Source of the DNA: Sorangium cellulosum
Lineage (GTDB): Bacteria; Myxococcota_A; Polyangia; Polyangiales; Polyangiaceae
NCBI RefSeq assembly: GCF_002950945.1
Contig: NZ_CP012673.1
Location: 7,144,501-7,208,500, forward strand
Reading direction: 5' to 3'
DNA: 64,000 bases
Shown here piece after piece: positions 37,661-45,625 of the stretch; position 1 is the first letter of the stretch; every line of letters starts with the position of its first letter. The translations under genes were made by a program, and so were the position numbers. The notes under the pieces were generated by a model, which did not search any database, was not told the DNA's origin, and worked only from the letters and a program-made list of their open reading frames with translations.

Positions 37661-38898
37661 ATGTCCTTCCGGATCCCGCTCGGCATCGATGATTTCCGGA
37701 GGCTCCGCGAGTCCGGGCTGGAATACGTAGACAAGTCCCACCTCATCTCTTCAACCAGCACCGGTACGTGCTCGACAGCGGTCAGCTCGGCGAAGTGGAG
37801 CTGCGCACGTTCCTCACCGACGGGCTGAAGGGCAACCCGCACCTCCACCGGGCCGTCCTCACCGGCATCCTCCGGGTGGCCCGCGAGAGCATCTTCTCCG
37901 GGTTGAACAACGTGGTCGCGTACACGCGGCTCCGCTCGGACTTCAATACGTCGTTCGGCTTCACCGAGGCCGAAGTCGAGGCTTTGCTGGAAACGGCCGG
38001 GCAGCGCAGCCTCCTGGAGATGATCCGCACATGGTACAATGGCTACGACTTCGGCGGTGCGCTCATCTACAATCCATGGTCGATCCTCAGCTTCCTCGAG
38101 GGGAACGAGAAGGAGCCTCTGCCCTTCTGGCTCGGCACGAGCTCCAATGAGCTCATCCAGAAGGTGCTCGAAGAGCACGCCGTGACGCTGCAGCCTGCCC
38201 TTCAGGTGCTGATGGAAGGCGGCGAGATCGAGCGCGTGCTCGAGGAGAACGTTGCGCTCAGCGACCTCGCCCACGACGAGGACGCGCTGTTCGGTCTGCT
38301 GGTGTTCTCGGGCTACCTCCGCGCCGAGAAGCGCTCGCGCGGCCCTGGAGAGCAGCCCGCGCACGCCCTCAAGATCCCGAACCGCGAGGTGCGGCTGCTC
38401 TACACGGGCACGTTCCGCCGCTGGGCGGAGGCGCGGCTCAGGCGGCAGGGCGGCAGCATGAAGCGGCTGCTCGCCGCGCTGCTCGCAGGGGATGCGGCGG
38501 GGTTCGAGGCGGAGCTCCAGGCCTTCGTCACCGACGTGCTCTCGTACCACGATACAGGGAGGGTCGACCCGGAAGTGGTTGTTCATGGGTTCGTCGCCGG
38601 GCTGCTCGCGGCGCTCGAGCCCGGCTATCAGGTCCGCTCCAACCGGGAGTCCGGGCAGGGGCGGCCGGACGTGATGATCCGGCCAGCGCAGCCCGGGCGG
38701 CCCGGCGTCGTGCTCGAGCTCAAGGTCGCCCGCGCGCCGCGCGTGAGCCTCGAGCAGGCGCTCGACGAGGCGCTGGCGCAGATCCGGGCGCGCGACTACG
38801 CGGCCGAGCTGCGCGCGAGCGGCGCCGCGCCGGTCCACGCGATGGCCGTCGCGTTCGATGGGAAGGTCGTGCGGGTGCGGGCTGGCGAGCCGGGGTAA
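37661..38898 (+). pseudogene. AAA-ATPase-like / PD-(D/E)XK nuclease gene with internal deletion
   Basis: The first 27 codons (IPLGIDDFRRLRESGLEYVDKSHLI) are a classical N-terminus of the AAA-ATPase-like/DUF1703 family. The sequence then jumps, in another frame, to the late part of the ATPase domain (RYVLDSGQLGEVELRTFLTDGLKGN, SGLNNVVAYTRLRSDFNTSFGFTEAEV). Missing are the Walker A (normally RPRRFGKT-like) and the Asp/Glu-rich Walker B. The rest reads open to 38898 and ends in an intact PD-(D/E)XK motif (GRPDVM ... VVLELKV). The deletion junction lies at about 37750. A shortened protein could start at GTG 37768, but it would lack the nucleotide-binding core. Confidence 0.8.
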
Positions 38899-39314
38899 AC
38901 GTCGGCGCCGCGCACCTGGGTGTCACGTCGGCAAAGACGATCCAGGTCGGTTCGTCACCAGAAATTCGTCCACGGGCGACGCGGTACATGCGCCAGGCAC
39001 GGTGCTGGCTGGCTGGCGGGCGGCGCATACCCGACCTCGGTCGGGTCGCGCACACCCGCGTACGGGCAAACAGGCCCGCTGCTCCCGAAGCGCTGCGGCG
39101 CAGTGTAGGCGCGATCGCTCGTTCACCGCGAGAATCCGATACGGACAACCGCGGATGCGTGACGCGGAATTTTGAGCTCGCCTCATCCTGCACAGTGGGA
39201 CAGCCCACAACCGCAATGTGCTTGTCGTCAGGGCCGGAGCACCCTTATCATAGGGGCGCAGCGCGCGATCACCGGCTTGCTACCACCCGGAGTCGGGCGC
39301 AAAGAGGGGGGCAG
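38899..39314. other. Non-coding gap with one strong hairpin
   Basis: 416 bp without a recognisable gene. A perfect 8-bp stem with a 2-nt loop (ACCCGACC 39029-39036, GGTCGGGT 39039-39046) could end transcription from the pseudogene. The promoter of the STAS-like gene is presumably near the 3' end. Codon-like bias is weak throughout. Confidence 0.5.
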
Positions 39315-39740
39315 ATGAAACACATCGGGAAGCACACCGTCCGCGTCGGTGATGTCGCAAACACGTTCGAGGTGGCCTTCCGGGGCGATCTGTCGATGGA
39401 GGATACGAAGCAGCTCCTCGACTTCATGATATCCGAGTCCGCCGGGTGGAGTTACGTGCTGCTCACCGGCGATCTTTCCGAGATGGGCAAGCTCTCGCCG
39501 GATGTCCGGCAAACCCTCGCCACGCTTGGGCGCCGTCTGCCGCCCGTCCGCGGGATCGTCTATTACCGCGCGTCGTTCACGGTGCGGGTCACCAACGAGC
39601 TGGTGATCCGCGCGTATGCGCTCCTCACGGGAGTCGACGTCGCGTTCCACTTCGTCGATGACGCGGCGGAGGCGCAGGCGTGGCTGGCGCGGCGGCAGGA
39701 GCAGCTCACGTCCAAGGCGCAGCGCCAGGTGAGCTCTTGA
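39315..39740 (+). CDS. STAS-like / SpoIIAA-like small protein
   Basis: A 141-residue soluble protein with alternating beta strands and helices (FEVAFRGDLSMEDTKQLLDFM, WSYVLLTGDLSEMG, VRGIVYYRASFTVRVTNELVIRAY, DVAFHFVDDAAEAQAWL). This is the topology of the SpoIIAA/STAS-like family common in myxobacteria, with the final strand-helix resembling FFxxxxxAxxWL. No kinase partner is adjacent. ATG 39315 follows AGAGGGGGG. The regulatory role is inferred from fold only. Confidence 0.7.
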   Translation: MKHIGKHTVRVGDVANTFEVAFRGDLSMEDTKQLLDFMISESAGWSYVLLTGDLSEMGKLSPDVRQTLATLGRRLPPVRGIVYYRASFTVRVTNELVIRAYALLTGVDVAFHFVDDAAEAQAWLARRQEQLTSKAQRQVSS

Positions 39741-39994
39741 TCGGCGCTGCGAGGTGCCCCCACGCGTCGGAGCTGGATCCCGCTGCGGGCAGGTCGGGCC
39801 TGCCATCCTCCTGACGCGTCTACGCGAGCGACCTCGCCCACGACGAGGCCCCACCATCGCCACCGTCGCACGCGCCCTCCACCGCGCCCGCGCCTCCGCC
39901 TTGGTGCTCCGCTCGATCAGCCTTCGCTCCTCCGCACCGATGTCGTGCTCGTACCTCCCCAGCAGCTCGCGCGCCGGGGTGTCGAGTACCTCGT

Positions 39995-40048
39995 CTAAGA
40001 CGGGGACTTCGGACTCCACCGCTAAGACGGGGACTTCGGACTCCACCG
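39995..40048 (+). repeat. 27-bp perfect direct repeat, two copies
   Basis: Two adjacent identical 27-bp units beginning CTAAGACGGGGACTTCGG (39995-40021 and 40022-40048). They run directly into the 42/43-bp array. On the minus strand they would encode a repeated VESEVPVL. Confidence 0.9.
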
Positions 40049-40365
40049 CCGACGGTCCTTCCGGGGCAGCTGAGCTCACCCCCCGCACCGCCGACGGTCG
40101 TCCCAGGGCAGCTGAGCTTACCTCTCCGCAACGCCGATGGTCCTTCCGGGGCAGCTGAGCTCACCCCCCGCACCGCCGACGGTCGTCCCAGGGCAGCTGA
40201 GCTTACCTCTCCGCAACGCCGATGGTCCTTCCGGGGCAGCTGAGCTCACCTCTCCGCAACGCCGACGCTCTTCCCGGCAAGCTGAGCTCACCTCCCGCAC
40301 CGCCGGCGGTCTTCCCGGCAAGCTGAGCTTACCTCCCGCATCGCCGACGGTTCTCCAGAGACAGC
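40049..40365 (+). repeat. 42/43-bp tandem repeat array with perfect 85-bp duplication
   Basis: Seven to eight units, each centred on GCAGCTGAGCTCACC or GCAGCTGAGCTTACC, begin at about 40066, 40108, 40151, 40193, 40236, 40277 and 40318. Type A (42 bp) and type B (43 bp) alternate; the A+B dimer at 40066-40150 is repeated without a mismatch at 40151-40235. Units after 40236 are more diverged. The mixture of 42 and 43 bp breaks any reading frame, so it is non-coding. There are no unique spacers, so it is not a CRISPR array. Confidence 0.93.
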
Positions 40366-40697
40366 TCCGCTGTACTTTCCGCGCAGCATTGCCCTCAGCC
40401 GAGACAAATCGCCACGACCTCCCCCCAAGAGGAGCACCCCGCCTCACCAACCTCGGCAGCACGCCGCCCCGCGCGGCCCCCCGGCTCCTGCGCCCACCCC
40501 CTCGCGCCCCCACCCGTCCCCGTCCCTTCGAGCGCCCCGCATCCTTCCCGCCCCTCCCCCTCCCCTCGCCCTGGCACGGGATCCGCACGGACAGCCCGCG
40601 TCCGACCCCTCAGCCATCTCAGCAGCGCGCGCCGGCCTGCGCCTTCCGCGGCAGCCCGGCGCGCCATGCACCCCATGAAGGGAGAAAGCGAGAACCA

Positions 40698-41948
40698 ATG
40701 AAGGCGGTAGTCTTTCACGGCATCGGCGACATCCGGATGGACGACATCAAGGAGCCCAAGATCAAGGAGCCGACCGACGCGATCATCCGCATCACGGCCA
40801 GCGCCATCTGCGGCACCGACCTCCACTTCATCCGCGGCACCATGCCCGGGATGGTCCCTGGCACCGTCCTCGGCCACGAGGCCGTCGGCGTCGTCGAGGA
40901 GCTCGGCGACGACGTCAGGAACCTGAAGAAGGGCGACCGGGTCGTCGTGCCGTCGACCATCGCCTGCGGCTACTGCTCGTACTGTCGCGCCGCGTACTAC
41001 GCGCAGTGCGACAACGCCAACCCGAACGGCAAACACGCGGGCACCGCCTTCTTCGGCGGCCCCAAGATGTCCGGCCCCTTCGACGGCCTGCAGGCCGAGT
41101 TCGCGCGCATCCCCTTCGCCAACGTCGGGCTGGTCAAGCTCCCGAACGGCGTCAGCGACGACCAGGCCATCCTGCTCTCGGACATCTTCCCCACGGCCTA
41201 CTTCGGCGCCGAGCTCGCCGAGATCCGGCCCGGCGACACCGTCGCCATCTTCGGCTGCGGCCCCGTCGGGCTGTTCACGATCGCGAGCGCCAAGCTCATG
41301 GGCGCGGGGCGCATCATCGCGATCGACCAGGTGGCCGACCGGCTCGAGATGGCGCGCGACCAGGGCGCCGAGACCATCGATTTCTCCGCCGAGGATCCGC
41401 TCGTCGCGATCATGCGCCTCACCGGCGGGATCGGCGTCGACAGGGCCATCGACGCGGTGGGCGTCGACGCCGAGCGGCCGCACGACGGGCCCGCGCACAA
41501 GCAGGCGAAGCAGGACGCCAAGGCGTTCGACCTCGAGGTCAAGCAGATCAACCCCGACGCGCGGACCAAGGGCGAGACGTTCGTCGCCGGCGACGGGCCG
41601 TCCCAGGTGCTGCAGTGGGCCGTCCGGTGCGTGGCCAAGGCGGGGACGATCTCGGTGATCGGGGTCTACCCGCAGACGTCGCGCACGTTCCCCATCGGGG
41701 AGGCGATGAACAAGAACCTCACCCTCCAGATGGGCAACTGCAACCACCGGAAGTACATCCCGAAGCTCGTGGACCTCGTCCAGAGCGGCCAGGTGGATCC
41801 CACGACGATCATCACGAAACAGGCGCCCCTCGAGTCCGCGATCGACGCCTACAAGGCCTTCGATCGGCGCGAGGCCGGCTGGGTGAAGGTCGAGCTCCGC
41901 CCCTCCGCGGCGGGCACGCCCGCCAACCTGAACCGCGCCGTGGCGTAG
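40698..41948 (+). CDS. Zinc-dependent alcohol dehydrogenase (formaldehyde dehydrogenase-like)
   Basis: A 416-residue medium-chain dehydrogenase. The catalytic zinc ligands are C38, H60 and E61 (ICGTDLH, LGHEAVG). The structural-zinc cysteines are C90, C93, C96 and C104. The NAD-binding motif is FGCGPVGLFTIASAKLMGA. The long insertion (about 255-300, ERPHDGPAHKQAKQDAKAF) is typical of the glutathione-independent formaldehyde dehydrogenase-like subgroup. It oxidises an alcohol or aldehyde hydrate with NAD. ATG 40698 lies behind an AGGGAGAAAG. Transcribed alone after the repeat array. Confidence 0.92.
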   Translation: MKAVVFHGIGDIRMDDIKEPKIKEPTDAIIRITASAICGTDLHFIRGTMPGMVPGTVLGHEAVGVVEELGDDVRNLKKGDRVVVPSTIACGYCSYCRAAYYAQCDNANPNGKHAGTAFFGGPKMSGPFDGLQAEFARIPFANVGLVKLPNGVSDDQAILLSDIFPTAYFGAELAEIRPGDTVAIFGCGPVGLFTIASAKLMGAGRIIAIDQVADRLEMARDQGAETIDFSAEDPLVAIMRLTGGIGVDRAIDAVGVDAERPHDGPAHKQAKQDAKAFDLEVKQINPDARTKGETFVAGDGPSQVLQWAVRCVAKAGTISVIGVYPQTSRTFPIGEAMNKNLTLQMGNCNHRKYIPKLVDLVQSGQVDPTTIITKQAPLESAIDAYKAFDRREAGWVKVELRPSAAGTPANLNRAVA

Positions 41949-42010
41949 GGGATCGCCCCGGCAGCGAGGCCGCCCTCCCGCCTGCCCCGGCTTTGGGGCA
42001 TGCTGGCGCC

Positions 42011-42130
42011 GTGCAGCTCGGCCGCGCGGGGCTCACCGTGGACGAGAGCGTCGCCGCCGCGATCGCCGCGGCCGACGCGCTCGCCGCCGCCCACGCGCGC
42101 GGCGTCGTCCACCGGACCTGGCTCGCCTGA
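42011..42130 (+). pseudogene. Fragment of a Ser/Thr protein kinase
   Basis: A 39-codon open frame ends ADALAAAHARGVVHR, followed by TWLA and a stop. This matches the alpha-E helix and start of the catalytic loop of bacterial Hanks kinases, which continue HRDLKPxN. The preceding LGRAGLTVDESVAAAI fits the segment after the hinge. The catalytic Asp and everything after it are lost, and no N-terminal lobe is found upstream. Its stop overlaps the start of the CDF gene (TGATG), so a recombination or deletion probably fused the two loci. Confidence 0.8.
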
Positions 42131-43080
42131 TGCTCCCCGCCGACCCCTCCGCCCGCCCCGGCCCCGCCGCCGGCCCCGACCCCGCCGCCCGCGCCGCCGA
42201 CCGCGCCCACGCCGCGCTGCGCGCCGGCCGGCTCGCGGCGCTGACCGCGGGCGGCCTCGCGCTCGGCAAGCTCGTCGCCGGCCAGCTCGGCCACTCGATG
42301 GCCGTCACCGCGAGCGCCGTCGACTCGCTGACGGATCTCTTCGCCTCCTCGGCGAACGCGCTCGCGATCCAGCTCGCGCACGCGGCGCCCGACCGCTCGC
42401 ACCCGTTCGGCCACGCGAAGATCGAGACGCTCGCCACGGCCGGCCAGGGTTTGCTCATCGGCGGCTCCGGCGTCTATCTGCTCGTCGAGGGCGTCCGGCG
42501 GCTGCTCTCGCCCCAGCCGCTCCGGCTGGCCGCGGTCACGCTCGGCGCGATGGCCGTCGCCGCGGCGATCACCGCGGCGCTCGTGGCTTATCTTGGCCGC
42601 GTCGCCGCGCGCACCGGCTCGAGCGCCATCCAGGCGGACGCCATCCATTACCGCACCGATATCGCCGCGAACGTCGCGGTCTTCCTCGGCGTCGCCCTCA
42701 CCTACGCCACCGGCCTCTCCCGCGTCGACGGCGTGCTGTCGATCGCGGTCGCCGCCTACGTCCTCTACTCCGCGGGCTCCCTCCTCCGCCTCGGCGTGCG
42801 CGACCTCATCGACACGAGCGCCTCCGAGGACCGCGTCGCCGCGATCGAGGCCGCGCTCGGCGCCATGCGTGCGCGGGGCGAGATCCTCGGCCATCACGCG
42901 CTGCGCACGCGCGTGGCCGGCCCCACGCTGTTCGTCGACGTGCACATCGAGCTCCCGGGCGATCTCCCCCTCGCCCGCGCGCACGCGACGGGCGATCGCG
43001 CCCGCGACGCCATCCTCGCCGTCGAGCTCGACGCCGAGGTCCTCGTGCACATCGATCCCGGCCGCGACCAGCCGGCGTGA
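42130..43080 (+). CDS. Cation diffusion facilitator (CDF) metal transporter
   Basis: A 316-residue inner-membrane metal/proton antiporter. Six hydrophobic segments precede a cytosolic C-terminal domain (about 225-316). Metal-site residues are D65 and D69 in SAVDSLTDLF (TM2) and H155/D159-type residues in AIHYRTD (TM5), with HPFGHAKIE after TM2. Together they suggest export of Zn, Fe or Mn. The N-terminal 35 residues are Ala/Pro-rich and the true start might be later. The ATG overlaps the stop of a kinase remnant. Confidence 0.9.
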   Translation: MLPADPSARPGPAAGPDPAARAADRAHAALRAGRLAALTAGGLALGKLVAGQLGHSMAVTASAVDSLTDLFASSANALAIQLAHAAPDRSHPFGHAKIETLATAGQGLLIGGSGVYLLVEGVRRLLSPQPLRLAAVTLGAMAVAAAITAALVAYLGRVAARTGSSAIQADAIHYRTDIAANVAVFLGVALTYATGLSRVDGVLSIAVAAYVLYSAGSLLRLGVRDLIDTSASEDRVAAIEAALGAMRARGEILGHHALRTRVAGPTLFVDVHIELPGDLPLARAHATGDRARDAILAVELDAEVLVHIDPGRDQPA

Positions 43081-43141
43081 GCGGCCGGTCCGGGCTCACG
43101 TGGGATTGAACAACGGAAGACCCCCCGACGACGATCACCTC

Positions 43142-45115
43142 TCAGCTGCCAGGCTCGCCCTCGTCGTTGTGCTCGTCGTGCTCGTCGAGGTAGCGCTCGG
43201 GCGCGAGCTCCCACCGCTCCGGCGAGCGCCAGAGCTGCGACAGGAGCAGCTCGCGCATCAGCAAGAACTCCTTGGGCAGCCGGTCATAAAGCCGCTCGAA
43301 GAGCTCCCCGTGCGAGCCGAACTCCGCCTTCCACGCCTCCCGGTCGACGGCCATGAGCTGATAGAACCGCTCCTTCGAGAAGCGCTCCATGCCCCGCCAC
43401 TCGATGTCCTCGTACCGCGGCATCCACCCGAGCGGGCTCTCCTCGGCGAAGCCGCGGCCGTGCACGCGATCGACGATCCACTTGAGGACGCGCATGTTCT
43501 CGCCGAAGCCCGGCCAGAGGAAGTTGCCCTGATCGTCCTTGCGGAACCAGTTGACCGAGAAGATCCGGGGCGGATTGACGATCTGCCGCCCCATCTGCAG
43601 CCAGTGGTTGAAGTAATCGCCCATGTGGTAGCCGCAGAAGGGCAGCATCGCCATCGGATCGCGGCGGACCTGGCCGATGGTGCCGGCCGCCGCGGCCGTC
43701 ATCTCCGAGCCGATCGTCGCCGCCATGTAGACGCCGAAGCCCCAGTTCAGGGACTGGTACACGAGCGGCACCGTCGTCGCCCGCCGCCCGCCGAAGATGA
43801 TGGCGCTGATGGGCACGCCGTTCGGGTCGTCCCAGCGCGCGTCGATCGACGGACACTGCGACGCGGGGGTCGTGAAGCGCGCGTTCGGGTGGGCCGCCTT
43901 GCGCCCGCAGTCCGGGGTCCAGGGCTTCCCCTGCCAGTCGATGAGCTCCGGCGGCGGCTCGTCCGTCATCCCCTCCCACCACACGTCGCCGTCGGGCGTG
44001 AGCCCCACGTTGGTGAAGATCGTGTTCTTCCGGATGGTCGCCATCGCGTTCGCGTTCGACTTCTCCGACGTCCCCGGGGCCACGCCGAAATAGCCCGCCT
44101 CGGGGTTGATCGCGTAGAGCTGCCCGTCCCGCCCGGGCTTCATCCAGGCGATGTCGTCGCCCACCGTCGTGACCTTCCAGCCCGCGAAGGCCTTCGGCGG
44201 GATGAGCATGGCGAAGTTCGTCTTGCCGCACGCGCTCGGGAACGCCGCGGCGACGTACGTCTTCTCGCCCTTCGGCGACTCGACGCCGAGGAGCAACATG
44301 TGCTCGGCGAGCCACCCCTGCTCCCGGCCGAGGACCGACGCGATGCGCAGCGCGAAGCACTTCTTGCCGAGCAGCGCGTTGCCGCCGTAGCCGCTCCCGA
44401 ACGACCAGATCAGCCGCTCGCCCGGGAAGTGGACGATGTACTTCTCCGCGTTGCACGGCCACGGCACGTCGCTCTGCCCCGGAGCGAGGGGCATGCCGAC
44501 CGAGTGCAGGCAGGGGACGAAGCCGCCGTCCCCCAGCGTCTCGAGCACCTTCTTGCCCATGCGGGTCATGATCCGCATGCTCGCGGCGACGTACGGGGAG
44601 TCGCTGAGCTCGACGCCGATGTGCGCGTACGGCGAGCCGACCGGCCCCATGCTGAAGGGGATCACGTACAGGGTCCGGCCCCGCATGCACCCGGAGAAGA
44701 GGCGGCGCAGCGTGGCCTTCATCTCCTGCGGATCGGCCCAGTTGTTCGTGGGGCCGGCGTCCTGCTTGCGCCGGCTGCAGATGAACGTGCGGTCCTCGAC
44801 GCGGGCCACGTCGCTCGGATCGGAGCGCGCGAGGTAGCTGTCCGGGCGCTTCTCCGGGTTCAGGCGGATCATCGTGCCCGCCTTCACCATCTGGTCGCAG
44901 AGCGCGTCGAACTCCTCCTTCGAGCCGTCGCAGACGTGCACGCGATCCGGCTGGCACAGCGCGACCACCTCGGCGATCCACCGCCGGAGCTTCTCGTTGG
45001 CGATCGACGCCTGCAGCCCGGGGATCGAGGGCGGCGGCGGCGGCTCCGTGATGACCGGCGGCGGCGGCTCCGAATGGACCGCGTTCTCGCTGCTGTGGGT
45101 GGCTGCTACGGACAC
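43142..45115 (-). CDS. pckG: Phosphoenolpyruvate carboxykinase (GTP)
   Basis: A 657-residue gluconeogenic enzyme converting oxaloacetate and GTP to PEP, CO2 and GDP. The GTP-type signatures are FPSACGKTNFAML (P-loop with the reactive Cys), TVGDDIAWMK (metal ligands) and PFCGYHMGDYFNHWL (nucleotide binding). An N-terminal Pro-rich extension of about 35 residues precedes the conserved fold. GTG 45115 is chosen because AGGAGGG lies 7 nt upstream; an in-frame ATG at 45151 has no such site. Convergent with the CDF gene. A central carbon gene, expected in an organism that grows on amino acids. Confidence 0.96.
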   Translation of the reverse strand: MSVAATHSSENAVHSEPPPPVITEPPPPPSIPGLQASIANEKLRRWIAEVVALCQPDRVHVCDGSKEEFDALCDQMVKAGTMIRLNPEKRPDSYLARSDPSDVARVEDRTFICSRRKQDAGPTNNWADPQEMKATLRRLFSGCMRGRTLYVIPFSMGPVGSPYAHIGVELSDSPYVAASMRIMTRMGKKVLETLGDGGFVPCLHSVGMPLAPGQSDVPWPCNAEKYIVHFPGERLIWSFGSGYGGNALLGKKCFALRIASVLGREQGWLAEHMLLLGVESPKGEKTYVAAAFPSACGKTNFAMLIPPKAFAGWKVTTVGDDIAWMKPGRDGQLYAINPEAGYFGVAPGTSEKSNANAMATIRKNTIFTNVGLTPDGDVWWEGMTDEPPPELIDWQGKPWTPDCGRKAAHPNARFTTPASQCPSIDARWDDPNGVPISAIIFGGRRATTVPLVYQSLNWGFGVYMAATIGSEMTAAAAGTIGQVRRDPMAMLPFCGYHMGDYFNHWLQMGRQIVNPPRIFSVNWFRKDDQGNFLWPGFGENMRVLKWIVDRVHGRGFAEESPLGWMPRYEDIEWRGMERFSKERFYQLMAVDREAWKAEFGSHGELFERLYDRLPKEFLLMRELLLSQLWRSPERWELAPERYLDEHDEHNDEGEPGS

Positions 45116-45301
45116 TGGCGTACCCTCCTCATCTCTCAGTCCCCCGTGCATTGCATGGCGCGGGCCGCGCCCGCCTAGACGGCAATTCTGGCCGAAATAC
45201 GCCCGCCTGGCTGCGCTGATCGCCCACGAGCTCGTCCGCCGGAGGGTAGGCACGCGCACCAGGTGCGCCCCGGGGCAACCCCTGCGCCGCCGCGCGGGTC
45301 G

Positions 45302-45485
45302 TCAGAGCAGCCGCACGAGGAGCTGCGCCGCCACGATCTTCACCAGCGTCGCCGCCGGGTAGACCGACGTGTACCCTGCGTTCGGAGCTGCCGCAGCGTG
45401 AGGTTCGTGCCGTACGGCAACGTCCACGCGAGCGGCCCCGTGCGCCCGAGCCGGCCGAGGACGCGGCCCACGAGCGGCGGCCCGC
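45302..45485 (-). pseudogene. Relic of an AspT/YidE-type transporter
   Basis: On the minus strand one frame reads GPPLVGRVLGRLGRTGPLAWTLPYGTNLTLRQL, a segment typical of aspartate:alanine exchanger / YidE-YbjL membrane proteins. The adjacent frame then reads NAGYTSVYPAATLVKIVAAQLLVRLL and stops at 45302, which matches the very C-terminus of the same family. The intervening helices are missing. So an internal deletion with a frame change and loss of the 5' part have left about 180 bp of a gene. Confidence 0.75.
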
Positions 45486-45625
45486 CGGATGAGCCGTGTG
45501 CAGTGCGCAGCGAGCTGCGCGCCGCACGCGCTCCTCGTGCGAGCTCATCCACCGCCTCGGCCGCGCCGGGCACCCCGATAGCGGCGCCCCGCGTCGCTGC
45601 TACCCTGCTCGCCTCGAGCGAGCCC

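Larger units (their letters stand above)
39741..40697. other. Repeat-rich intergenic region
   Basis: 957 bp between the STAS-like gene and the alcohol dehydrogenase. It holds a 27-bp direct repeat pair, a 42/43-bp repeat array and, on the minus strand at about 39845-39998, a short protein-like stretch (LDTPARELLGRYEHDIGAEE) that may be a gene relic. From about 40400 the sequence is C-rich without recognisable coding content. Confidence 0.6.

Noticed and set aside
40049..40365. CRISPR-like array
   Set aside because: Units are contiguous without unique spacers, unit length alternates 42/43 bp, and no cas gene is nearby.
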